From CAZGCA01 sp964524145 (GTDB taxonomy: Bacteria > Hydrogenedentota > CAZGCA01), in NCBI GenBank assembly GCA_964524145.1, contig CAZGCA010000066.1, positions 1-34,236 on the forward strand: 34,236 bases of DNA. The letters are read 5' to 3'. Positions 14,733 to 22,462 of the stretch are shown here, piece by piece. A program made the translations under genes and the position numbers. Under the pieces are notes generated by a model that saw only the letters and a list, made by a program, of their open reading frames with translations, was not told the origin of the DNA and did not search any database. Each line of letters starts with the position of its first letter. The first letter of the stretch is position 1.

Positions 14733-15560
14733 ATGAAAGGAAAGATAACCACTCTTGTTGAGAACAGTGTAGCCCGGCCCGGAGTGTGTGGGGAACACGG
14801 TCTCGCGGTGCTCATCGAAATTGATGGGAAATCGGTGCTTTTCGACACCGGTGCAACCGATCTCTTGCTGCTGAACGCGAAGACGTTAGGCACCGACCTG
14901 TCGAATGTCGATAGCATCGTTCTGAGCCACGGGCACTATGACCATACCGGCGGACTGGCCGCTGCGCTCTCGACCATGGACACCCCGGTGGTTTACGCCC
15001 ACCCCGACGCGTTCCTGCGCCGCTATGTCCGGTGGAAGGGTGATGCTCGAGAGATTGGGATACCGCATTCGAAGGAGGCGATCGAGGGGTCCGGCGGCAA
15101 GCTGTCGCTCTCTTCGAAACCGCAGGAGGTCGCCCCCGGTATAATGCTTACGGGAGAGGTGCCGCGGATAACCGCGTTCGAAGACACCGGCGGAGCGTTC
15201 TTTCTCGACGAGGAGTGTTCCGAGCCGGACCTTATCAACGATGACCAGGCGATCGTGATAGACGCTCCTGAAGGGCTTATCGTTATCGTCGGCTGTGCGC
15301 ACAGCGGCATAGTGAACACCTTGCTTCGCGTACAGCGTCTTTTCCCGGACGTACCCGTCAGCGCAATTGTCGGCGGCATGCACCTCATCAACGCTTCAGA
15401 AGAACGGATGGCGGAGACCGTAGTGATGCTGCGATCGCTCGATCCCCGGCAGGTTGTAGCAGGCCATTGCACGGGGTGGAAGGCGTGTTGTCGTCTCGCA
15501 GACCGGTTCGGCGACGTGTTTGACTTGCTGTCAACAGGGTACACACTGTCGTTTGGATAG
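14733..15560 (+). CDS. MBL-fold metallo-hydrolase
   Basis: 275 aa metallo-beta-lactamase fold protein. The metal motif HGHYDHTGG has H66, H68, D70 and H71; further ligands are likely in GCAHSG and GGMHL and the AGHCTGW near the C-terminus. The overall plan (start ITTLVENSV, long insert before GCAHSGIVN) matches the archaeal/anaerobe group annotated as 7,8-dihydropterin-6-methyl-4-(beta-D-ribofuranosyl)aminobenzene phosphate synthase-like hydrolases. The true substrate is unknown. It lies 15 nt after MrpORP, with AGAGGA before the ATG, so it is co-transcribed with the cluster genes. Confidence 0.87.
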   Translation: MKGKITTLVENSVARPGVCGEHGLAVLIEIDGKSVLFDTGATDLLLLNAKTLGTDLSNVDSIVLSHGHYDHTGGLAAALSTMDTPVVYAHPDAFLRRYVRWKGDAREIGIPHSKEAIEGSGGKLSLSSKPQEVAPGIMLTGEVPRITAFEDTGGAFFLDEECSEPDLINDDQAIVIDAPEGLIVIVGCAHSGIVNTLLRVQRLFPDVPVSAIVGGMHLINASEERMAETVVMLRSLDPRQVVAGHCTGWKACCRLADRFGDVFDLLSTGYTLSFG

Positions 15561-15565
15561 TAGCC

Positions 15566-17140
15566 GTGAAAGATAGCCTTGCCAGAGCGAGAAGAACTGC
15601 AGCGGGCGCGGGAGGCGTCACCCTGCTTCTCGCCGCGACAAAGGGAGCCGTTGGCGCCGTCGTAGGCTCGACCGTCCTTCTTGCCGACGCGCTTCACTCG
15701 ACGGTGGACTTGTTGGCACTGCTCGCGTCCTGGTTCGGTCTCAAACTCGCGTCAAAGAAACCGACCGAGCGCTTCCCGTACGGTTTTTACCGGGCAGAAA
15801 CCCTGTCGGCGCTGGTTGCATCAGGTGTGATTCTGGTGCTCGGCATGGGGTTTTTCCTGGAAGGCATCGAGAGGCTTAGTTCGCCGTTGGCGCTCTCTCA
15901 CCCTACGGTTGCCATGACCGTGGCGGTCGTCTCTGCCGTTGTGGCAATATGTGTCTCGACATGGGAACGGCGTGTGGGCAGAGCGACCGGTTCACAGAGC
16001 CTCATTGCCACCGCGGACGAAGCCCGGCTCGATGTGGGTTCGTCATTCCTGGTATTCGTGGCCTTGCTCGCCACCCGATACCGTGTTCCTTACATTGAAG
16101 GTATAGTGACAATAGTCATATCGTCCGTCGTCATCGCGGTGGGATTGCGCAACGCCTCGAGAGCTCTGTTGGCCTTGATGGACGCATCCGTCGACAGAGA
16201 ACTTGAAACCGAGACCGTAACAATCATCGAGAACATTCCCGGAGTGAGAACGGTAGAGAAACTGCGCGCACGCCGGTCCGGCCCATTCTACTTCGTCGAG
16301 GGGCACGTGCAAGTTGCTCCATCGATGGACGTCACGCGCAGCCACATGCTCAGCCACGAGGCTCAGAGGCGGCTGCAAGAGCAGAGACCGGATGTCGAGG
16401 GGGTCGTCCTGCATATCGAACCCTATCACAGCAACCGGCGACGCATCCTCGTTCCCATAACGACGCCCGAAGGACTGCAATCGCCGGTCGAGTTTCATTT
16501 CGGCAGGGCCAGATGGTTCCTGCTCGCGACGTTGGAAGGCAACCGTATCGTTGATACTTCCGTCGAGGAAAACCCCTTCACGAGACGCGAGGTGCGTGCC
16601 GGCGTCGCGGTCATCAACACGTTCGTCAAGGAAAAAGAGCTCGACGGGGTGCTGGTCCGAGAGATAGGGGAGATAGCGTACCACGGGTTGGGCGACAACT
16701 GCGTCGAGGTGTTTCGCGCGCCACAGGGTACTGCCGAGGAGTCGATCACGGCATATGCAGAAGGTCGTCTCGATTTCCTGCCCGCCCCAACGCACAGTTC
16801 GGACGACAAGCTCGAGGACGGAACTGCCGACGGCGATTTGAAGAAGGCTGTCGAGGAACGTCTGGGTCGCCTGATCGCTGCCGAGACAGGTCTTGACGTT
16901 ATGCGAATGGGGCTCGTGCGGGAGTTGCATGTCAAGGATGGGGCTGTTGAGCTGGTGTTTCAGCCGTCGTCGTCCGTCTGCCCCATGGCGTTCAAGCTGG
17001 CGGCGGACATGAGAAAAGCCATTGCCGAGCTCGACGGCGTCGAGTCGGTACATCTGAAAGTGCAGAACTTCACCCGTGCGAGGGAGCTTGAGGAACTAAT
17101 CAACCAATCAAACGAAAAGAGCGAGACTACGGAAGGATAG
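15566..17140 (+). CDS. CDF cation transporter fused to NifX/ORP and MIP18 (DUF59) domains
   Basis: 524 aa, about 230 longer than a normal CDF pump. Residues 1 to about 292 are a cation diffusion facilitator: six hydrophobic segments, TM2 motif ADALHSTVD (H44, D48), TM5 motif ADEARLDVGSS, in which the usual HxxxD is changed, and the cytoplasmic ferredoxin-like domain. Residues about 293-410 are a NifX/ORP domain (RRRILVPI, FHFGRARWF). Residues about 424-501 are a MIP18/DUF59 domain with the Fe-S carrier-type cysteine (SSSVCPMAF, C472). It may couple metal export or sensing to a cytoplasmic metal-sulfur acceptor. Start is GTG 15566, 5 nt after the previous stop. Confidence 0.88.
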   Translation: MKDSLARARRTAAGAGGVTLLLAATKGAVGAVVGSTVLLADALHSTVDLLALLASWFGLKLASKKPTERFPYGFYRAETLSALVASGVILVLGMGFFLEGIERLSSPLALSHPTVAMTVAVVSAVVAICVSTWERRVGRATGSQSLIATADEARLDVGSSFLVFVALLATRYRVPYIEGIVTIVISSVVIAVGLRNASRALLALMDASVDRELETETVTIIENIPGVRTVEKLRARRSGPFYFVEGHVQVAPSMDVTRSHMLSHEAQRRLQEQRPDVEGVVLHIEPYHSNRRRILVPITTPEGLQSPVEFHFGRARWFLLATLEGNRIVDTSVEENPFTRREVRAGVAVINTFVKEKELDGVLVREIGEIAYHGLGDNCVEVFRAPQGTAEESITAYAEGRLDFLPAPTHSSDDKLEDGTADGDLKKAVEERLGRLIAAETGLDVMRMGLVRELHVKDGAVELVFQPSSSVCPMAFKLAADMRKAIAELDGVESVHLKVQNFTRARELEELINQSNEKSETTEG

Positions 17141-17144
17141 TCGG

Positions 17145-17387
17145 ATGCCCACGTACGAGTACGAATGTGAGAGCTGTGGCAAGAGTTTCGAGCGGTTCCA
17201 GAACATGATGGATCAACCGGTGACGAAATGCCCTGACTGCGGCGAGTCCGTAAGGCGGCGCATAAGCGGTGGTTCGGGGTTCATTATGAAAGGGAACAGC
17301 CGGAGGCAGTCAGCGGCGGCGTGTACGAGAGAAACCCCATGCTGCGGCCGCGAGACCCCGTGCGATGTCAGACCATGCGATAACTGA
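17145..17387 (+). CDS. FmdB-type zinc ribbon protein (second copy) with Cys-rich tail
   Basis: 80 aa. MPTYEYECESCGKSFERFQ and CPDCGESVRR give the paired FmdB zinc knuckles; the C-terminal tail is unusually Cys-rich (CTRETPCCGRETPCDVRPC), adding five or six possible metal ligands. It lies 4 nt after the CDF fusion gene and is probably the last gene of the sigma-54 operon. The 153 nt that follow show no clear intrinsic terminator. Confidence 0.87.
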   Translation: MPTYEYECESCGKSFERFQNMMDQPVTKCPDCGESVRRRISGGSGFIMKGNSRRQSAAACTRETPCCGRETPCDVRPCDN

Positions 17388-17540
17388 CGCCCTGGCCGCT
17401 GGCACGGTCAAATTGGGTACGGAGTCTGCTTTATCGGCAAGCACAGCGAACGCCTGCACGGCCGTTTCATGCATCGTCGCAACATCGAGGCGGATCTCTG
17501 CGCTTAAGACGCGCCGCGGCACGAGAGAAGGTATTCAGCA

Positions 17541-18473
17541 ATGAAGCAGACCCCGAAACCCGTCATAGAAGTCTCGGATCTGACAGTAGTCTACAAGGCC
17601 GCTCGCGGGAGATCGATCAAAGCCGTATCGGAGCTCGACCTCCAGGTGAATGCGGGTGAGGTTGTAGGGTTTGTCGGCCCAAACGGTGCCGGCAAGACCA
17701 CAACGATCAAGGTGCTTATGGGCTTCCTGTTTCCGACACAAGGCGAAGCCCGAGTCTTTGGTGTCAAGGCGGGTTCTCTTGAAGCACGACGCCGGATCGG
17801 GTTCCTGCCAGAGGTTGCAGTGTATTACCCGTTTTTGACGGCAAGGGAGACGTTGGCTTCATACGCCACCTTGCAGGAAATCCCCTCTTCAGAGCACGAC
17901 ACGGTCATAGCCCGTCTCATCAAAAAAGTGGGGCTTGCGGGCCGAGACCGTGAACCTCTGCGGCATTTCTCGAAGGGAATGTTGCAGCGCGTCGGGCTTG
18001 CACAGGCGATCATGGGGGACCCCGATCTGCTCATCCTTGACGAAGTGACTTCTGGTCTGGACCCCGTAGCACGCCGTGATCTCCGACATATTCTCCTCGA
18101 GTTCAAATCTGAAGGCAAGACTGTGTTTTTTTCCTCGCACGAGCTTTCCGAAGTGACGTTACTCTGCGACCGAGTCATCCTGTTGGATGAGGGCAAGGTG
18201 TTGGAGGAACGCAGTCTGGACGGACTACTGGCGTCAATGAGGAGGCACGTCACTGTCGCCGAGGGCACAGCCTCACCCGAATCGCTGCCAAAAGGCGTGA
18301 CCGTGCGCAGCAGCGGAGACGGTCGGCTTACGCTTGTGGCGGCGAGCGATTCAGCACAGGCAGAGCTACTGAGTCAGCTTGAGGCGTCGGGCATGCGAGT
18401 TGTCGAGGTAGTCCAGGAAACAGGCTCTCTCGAGGACTACTTCGTCGAGGTCGTCGGAGCAAAGGTTACGTAA
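17541..18473 (+). CDS. ABC transporter ATP-binding protein
   Basis: 310 aa. Walker A GPNGAGKT (46-53), a modified signature FSKGM (143-147) with the rest of the LSGGQ region as HFSKGMLQRVG, Walker B LLILDE (163-168) and the H-loop SSHELSE. The extra C-terminal 80 residues are typical of ABC-2 type exporters (gliding/Nos/Ccm-like). Its permease starts 1 nt after its stop. The substrate is not known. It begins a separate transcription unit or continues the upstream one; the ribosome-binding site is GAGAAGG. Confidence 0.93.
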   Translation: MKQTPKPVIEVSDLTVVYKAARGRSIKAVSELDLQVNAGEVVGFVGPNGAGKTTTIKVLMGFLFPTQGEARVFGVKAGSLEARRRIGFLPEVAVYYPFLTARETLASYATLQEIPSSEHDTVIARLIKKVGLAGRDREPLRHFSKGMLQRVGLAQAIMGDPDLLILDEVTSGLDPVARRDLRHILLEFKSEGKTVFFSSHELSEVTLLCDRVILLDEGKVLEERSLDGLLASMRRHVTVAEGTASPESLPKGVTVRSSGDGRLTLVAASDSAQAELLSQLEASGMRVVEVVQETGSLEDYFVEVVGAKVT

Positions 18474-18474
18474 A

Positions 18475-19254
18475 ATGGGGACGTCAGTAAAAAAGACAAT
18501 GAGCGTCGCGTATGTGACCGTTCTCGAATCGGTTCGCCGTAAGGACCCTTACGTGGTACTGATCCTCGGTGCCGCGATGGTTCTTGGGGCGGGTGTTTTC
18601 AGCCGGTTCGGTGTCGAAGGGCTCGAGAAGTTTGTAAAGGACGTGGGTCTTACGGTGACCACGGTGTTTTCGATCGTCATCTGCGTCGTTGCGGCCGCGC
18701 GGCAATTGCCGACTGAAATCCAGAACCGCACCCTCTATCCGGCCCTCGGGAAACCCATAAGCCGGACGGGGTTCTTCTTGGGCAAGTACATAGGTGTCGG
18801 GATCATGAGCTCCGCGGTAGTGGTTGCGTTTTACGTATTGCTCGGGATCATTCTGTTGGTGTTCCGGATTCCTGTGGGAGGCGTTTTCTACCAAGCGTTG
18901 TACCTTCGCGTTCTTTCGATGTGGTTTATTGCGGCAGGCGTGCTGTGCCTGTCCCTGTTCCTGACCCACGGTGCCAATGTAACGGTTTCTCTGCTTGCAT
19001 GCCTCTGCATGCAGATATTCGCACACAGCATTTTGTACATGCACGACGAACTTACTGGTATCTCGTTGAGGCTGGCAGAGGGGCTTTACCTGGTTGCGCC
19101 GCACCTGGAGCTGTTTGACCTGTCAAAGAAGGTAATCCACGGCTGGCCGGCGATCCCTCTCTGGGTGGTGGGTGGTATGACGCTCTATGGCTTGGTTTAT
19201 ACAGGGATACTATTAACCATAGGGTGCGCACGCTTTCGGCGAATGCCACTATAG
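18475..19254 (+). CDS. ABC-2 type transporter permease
   Basis: 259 aa with six predicted membrane helices (about 27-43, 58-75, 107-130, 144-165, 168-187 and 230-252). Between helices 2 and 3 is RQLPTEIQNRTLYPALGKPISR, trimmed here to its core NRTLYPALGKPISR, a motif common in NosY-like ABC-2 permeases. It pairs with the ATPase just upstream. What it moves is unknown; the neighbours (helical-repeat anchored protein, Fe-S scaffold) do not settle it. Confidence 0.88.
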   Translation: MGTSVKKTMSVAYVTVLESVRRKDPYVVLILGAAMVLGAGVFSRFGVEGLEKFVKDVGLTVTTVFSIVICVVAAARQLPTEIQNRTLYPALGKPISRTGFFLGKYIGVGIMSSAVVVAFYVLLGIILLVFRIPVGGVFYQALYLRVLSMWFIAAGVLCLSLFLTHGANVTVSLLACLCMQIFAHSILYMHDELTGISLRLAEGLYLVAPHLELFDLSKKVIHGWPAIPLWVVGGMTLYGLVYTGILLTIGCARFRRMPL

Positions 19255-19271
19255 CAGTGGCCGACAGAACA

Positions 19272-20165
19272 ATGCACAAGAAGACGAATCTGATGTGCAT
19301 CCCGGGGCTGTTAATAGCGGCCCTGTTGGTTCACCTGCTCACACCACACCTGCAAGTGGAGGCCCGGTACAAACCCAGCGAGTACGAAGCAGCCAAGGAG
19401 TCCATTGCAGTGTCGCTCATGGGCCAACTGCGCATGTCTGTCGGCGATCTGATGTGGTTCAAGACGTTGGAGTACCTCCACAACGGAATCATCTACCGGA
19501 TGCCGACAAAACGCGAAGAGAGCACAGGCGTCCATGCAGTCGAGTTCACGGGTATGGGCGCGGGCGTGGCCCATAAGGACGGGCCTGCACTTGTGCCGGA
19601 CCAAGAGACGGATTGGCGCGGAGTTTTGGGTGAAATGAACCGGAACATCGAACCCTGGCGGCCCGGCCATGCGCAGCACAGCGCCCCGCAGGAACTGATC
19701 CCCTGGTACCAGTTACTCGTGAGGTTTAATCCTCATTACATCCAGGCCTACACGAACGGGGCCTTCTTCATGTCCGATTTCGCAGGTGAACCTGAGATGG
19801 GAAGGGAGTTTCTCGCCGCAGGGGCCGAGAAGAACCCCTGGAGTTTCGAGATCCGGTCGGCGCTTGGGCGACTTTGTTTTGACTACTTCAAGGACTACGA
19901 GAACGCGGTAGAGGTACTTGTGAAAGCCGTTGAGCTGGGCAAAGAGGAGAAACGTTATCTGGCAAAGCGCGACGACGAGTTTGATAACGTCCAAGAACAA
20001 CTCCTTAGCGAAGCCTACCTGTTTCTGGCGCGCAGCTATGTAGAACTCGAGCAGTACGACGAAGCGTTGGCAGTGTGTGATGCGGGCATGAAGGAGGTAC
20101 CCGGATACAACCTGTTGCGTGTCGAGCGGCGTATCGTCAAGAAGCATATGGCAGGTGAGTTATGA
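19272..20165 (+). CDS. Membrane-anchored TPR-like protein
   Basis: 297 aa. An N-terminal hydrophobic segment (about 8-24, CIPGLLIAALLVHLLTPHL) looks like a signal anchor. The rest is soluble and helical; two TPR-like units are visible near the C-terminus (ENAVEVLVKAVELGKEE and AYLFLARSYVELEQYDEAL). Early region has a motif-like MGQLRMSVGDLMWFKTLEYLH. No enzymatic family recognised. The start is uncertain: GTG 19224 overlaps the permease gene, and ATG 19272 starts right before the anchor with no good ribosome-binding site. Position directly after the ABC genes suggests an accessory role in that transporter. Confidence 0.7.
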   Translation: MHKKTNLMCIPGLLIAALLVHLLTPHLQVEARYKPSEYEAAKESIAVSLMGQLRMSVGDLMWFKTLEYLHNGIIYRMPTKREESTGVHAVEFTGMGAGVAHKDGPALVPDQETDWRGVLGEMNRNIEPWRPGHAQHSAPQELIPWYQLLVRFNPHYIQAYTNGAFFMSDFAGEPEMGREFLAAGAEKNPWSFEIRSALGRLCFDYFKDYENAVEVLVKAVELGKEEKRYLAKRDDEFDNVQEQLLSEAYLFLARSYVELEQYDEALAVCDAGMKEVPGYNLLRVERRIVKKHMAGEL

Positions 20166-20242
20166 CATTGGTACGAAACGGAGAGCGGCGATTCTCTGGC
20201 AGCCAAAGCCGCGGCCCGAAACTCTGGAAAGACTGAGGCAGG

Positions 20243-20392
20243 ATGATTGCTTTCGGGCAAGTTCCGCCGAGGCGTTTCGGGCGGAGCCTGGGTGTCAAGA
20301 ACATTCCGCCGAAGGCATGCACGTATAGCTGCGTATACTGCCAGGCGGGCCGCACCGTGGACTTGCAGGTCGTGCGGATTGACAGGCGATGA
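20243..20392 (+). pseudogene. Truncated radical SAM gene (N-terminal 49 residues)
   Basis: The frame from ATG 20243 encodes FGQVPPRRFGRSLGVKNIPP and then CTYSCVYCQAGRT, the N-terminal signature of a radical SAM family (COG0731-like) with the cluster motif C26-x3-C30-x2-C33. A full protein is about 250-350 aa, but the frame stops at TGA 20390-20392. The stop overlaps the NifU start (ATGA), so the remaining two thirds of the gene are missing with a clean junction. It may be a deletion scar, or an assembly collapse. A 49-residue peptide could still hold a [4Fe-4S] cluster but could not be a radical SAM enzyme. Confidence 0.7.
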
Positions 20393-20787
20393 CTGATTAC
20401 AGCGACGCCTTGATGGAGCATTTTCTGCATCCTCGAAACATCGGCGAGATTCCGGACGCTGACGGCGTGGCCAGCGTGGGCGATCCGGGATGCGGCGACT
20501 TCATCAAGGTCTGGATAAAGGTCGAAGACGAGCATATTGTCGACGTCAAGTTCAAGTGCAGCGGGTGCCCGGCAGCAATTGCGACATCGAGCGTCATGAC
20601 CGAACTGGCCATAGGGAAACACATCGATGACGCTGTTTTCATCACTGACCATGAGATAGCGGACGCCGTCGGCGGGCTGACCGAGGAGAAGGTCCACTGT
20701 TCGGGTCTCGGGGCAGTCGCGTTGTACCGCGCAATAATGAATTATGTGTTCAAAGACCTGCCGACCGGAGGGTCTCGATCATCTTGA
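20389..20787 (+). CDS. NifU/IscU-type Fe-S cluster scaffold
   Basis: 132 aa, the usual IscU/NifU-N length. The three cluster-ligand positions are present: GDPGCGD (C35, with D37), FKCSGCPAAIATSS (C60, plus an extra C57) and VHCSGLGA (C104). The opening DYSDALMEHFLHPRNIG is typical. The KCSGCPAA form is common in anaerobes. It assembles [2Fe-2S]/[4Fe-4S] clusters for transfer to apoproteins. No cysteine desulfurase is seen nearby. Its start overlaps the stop of the truncated radical SAM frame. Confidence 0.92.
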   Translation: MTDYSDALMEHFLHPRNIGEIPDADGVASVGDPGCGDFIKVWIKVEDEHIVDVKFKCSGCPAAIATSSVMTELAIGKHIDDAVFITDHEIADAVGGLTEEKVHCSGLGAVALYRAIMNYVFKDLPTGGSRSS

Positions 20788-20835
20788 CCCCTGAATGAGG
20801 AAGGGAATGTCTGCACTCTCCGATTCGGTGCGGTG

Positions 20836-21969
20836 TTACCGTTTCCGTGCTTTCCTGATCTTAACGAGCTCGTACTTTCTCGTGCCCAATCTCAGCCGGG
20901 CGGCGTGTTTCATTGCCAGATCGGGGTGTGTGCCGGGCGACAGCTCGGCGTAATAGTCATCGCCGGGTTTGAGCCCGCGGTCGGCTGCAAGCGACTGTGG
21001 CAACGGGTCCGCGTCTAACGTGATATCGTACGCGGCCTGGTCGACAGCGACAACGTCATCGGAACCGAGTATGCCCTGATCCTGCACAATCGGCACATCG
21101 GCAACGGGCATGCAATCGCATTCAGGCTGCGATTCGAACATGAAGCTCAGAAACAACACCTTGTTCTTCTCAAACGTGCTGAGCGCCGCGCGCGCGCCTT
21201 CTGCAAGCGCACGCTGGAACTCGCCCTGAGGGAGCGCACCGGTCAACGCGCCGACCGGGCACACACGCAAGCACCTCAAACACAACCAGCAGTTCTCGCG
21301 CACGATCTTACCGTCGACAAACCGTACCGATTGCGTCGGGCACACCTCGACACAGTTGCCGCAACCTATGCACTTCTCCTCGTCCCATTGGAGAGAGCGG
21401 GTGTCCACCGTGTGCAGCCGGCCGCGGGACTCCTTGTGGCCGGCAGTGCGATGGCTCGCGCAGGCGCATCCCATCGCAAGGTTCTTTATCGCTCCTGCGA
21501 ACCCGGACTGTATGTGACCCTTCACGTGTGTCACCACAACCATCGCATCGGCATCGTGTATCGCCGAGGCTATACCCACCTTGCCGACGATCGGCCCGGC
21601 CTTGACCGAGACGGCGTCGTGACCTCCTATGCCGTCGGCGATGATCACCGGCGCGCCGAGCGTCGAATGGTTGATGCCGTTCTTGTTCGCGAGCTCGAGG
21701 TAGTCGAGCGCTTTCATCCGCACCGTGTCCGTGACGAACGGTCGCCCACCAACTGCTTTGACCGCGTCAACAACTATGCGCAGAAAATGCGGCCGGACAA
21801 TTCTGAACGCGCCGGGGCTGCCCAAATGCGTCTTGATCGCAACATAGTCCTCCGGTTTGATGTACTTCGAGAAGTTCAGCCGCCGGATGATCTCCTCAAG
21901 TTTCGCCGGAACCGAGAAGTCGTAACGCCAGGTTTTGGCGCGCGCGTCAGCAAAATAGACCTTTGACAT
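20836..21969 (-). CDS. DUF362 domain protein with 2x[4Fe-4S] ferredoxin module
   Basis: 377 aa. The DUF362 region (YVAIKTHLG, PFVTDTVRM, VTHVKGHIQSGFAGAIKNLAMGCA) is interrupted by a two-cluster ferredoxin domain with C200/C203/C206/C210 and C227/C230/C233/C237, then resumes. DUF362 proteins are widespread in anaerobes; the activity is unknown but electron transfer or cofactor chemistry is likely. The start at 21969 (MSKVYFADAR) has GAGGAAAA upstream; a longer frame to 22041 is not family-like. It converges with the NifU gene, with 48 nt between the stops and no obvious terminator. Confidence 0.9.
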   Translation of the reverse strand: MSKVYFADARAKTWRYDFSVPAKLEEIIRRLNFSKYIKPEDYVAIKTHLGSPGAFRIVRPHFLRIVVDAVKAVGGRPFVTDTVRMKALDYLELANKNGINHSTLGAPVIIADGIGGHDAVSVKAGPIVGKVGIASAIHDADAMVVVTHVKGHIQSGFAGAIKNLAMGCACASHRTAGHKESRGRLHTVDTRSLQWDEEKCIGCGNCVEVCPTQSVRFVDGKIVRENCWLCLRCLRVCPVGALTGALPQGEFQRALAEGARAALSTFEKNKVLFLSFMFESQPECDCMPVADVPIVQDQGILGSDDVVAVDQAAYDITLDADPLPQSLAADRGLKPGDDYYAELSPGTHPDLAMKHAARLRLGTRKYELVKIRKARKR

Positions 21970-22462
21970 TGGGTTTTCCTCGTGTAGTTTAAGTCTTGAC
22001 CGACAGGTCGTGTCAGTAACGTCCTCCGTTTTGACCGTCACCCGATGATACCATCCGCATCGCGTTCCGTCAACAGCACCAGTTCACAGGTTCGCGTCGC
22101 GATAAGGTGAGTTCCACTCATGCTGCCTGTCGACACCAAGCGGTAGGTGTCCCGTTTTCACGTTTTCACATCCCCACTTCCCTACAAACTGTGCAAGAAA
22201 CGGAGATGGGGAGATAGGGGGGGATAAGGAGATATTGTCGAGTTAGACCAACTGGTGGCTGTCCTGTTCCCACATCCCCACATCTTCCTCATCTCCATGT
22301 CCCCTCTTGTTTGTACGTTGTGGCTTATCAACCATTTGACATCGCCCTTGTGCAACTACCCTCATTAACATTGACTCCTGCGGGTCGTTTGACAGCGCGC
22401 GTTGAGCGATGTTACTCTTACGCCAAGACCGAAATAGAAGGGGGGGGGCAGACAAGGACAGC
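21970..22462. other. Intergenic region between divergent DUF362 and MOSC fusion genes
   Basis: About 490 nt without a supported gene. A 6-bp hairpin (GACACC / GGTGTC, 22132-22151) is followed by CCGTTTTC, a weak terminator-like pattern. CGTTTTCA occurs twice in tandem at about 22153-22168. A purine-rich run (about 22200-22232, GGAGATGGGGAGATAGG) and a pyrimidine-rich run (about 22268-22314) can partly pair. A run of eight or more G's lies at 22441. I see no clear promoters. Confidence 0.4.

Noticed and set aside
1959..17140. Nitrogen fixation gene cluster, suggested by several NifX-type domains.
   Set aside because: No nifH, nifD, nifK, nifB, nifE or nifN is present; the set fits ORP-type clusters instead.
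22132..22160. Hairpin followed by CCGTTTTC as a terminator or riboswitch between divergent genes.
   Set aside because: The stem is only 6 bp, the T-run is short, and no gene ends there.
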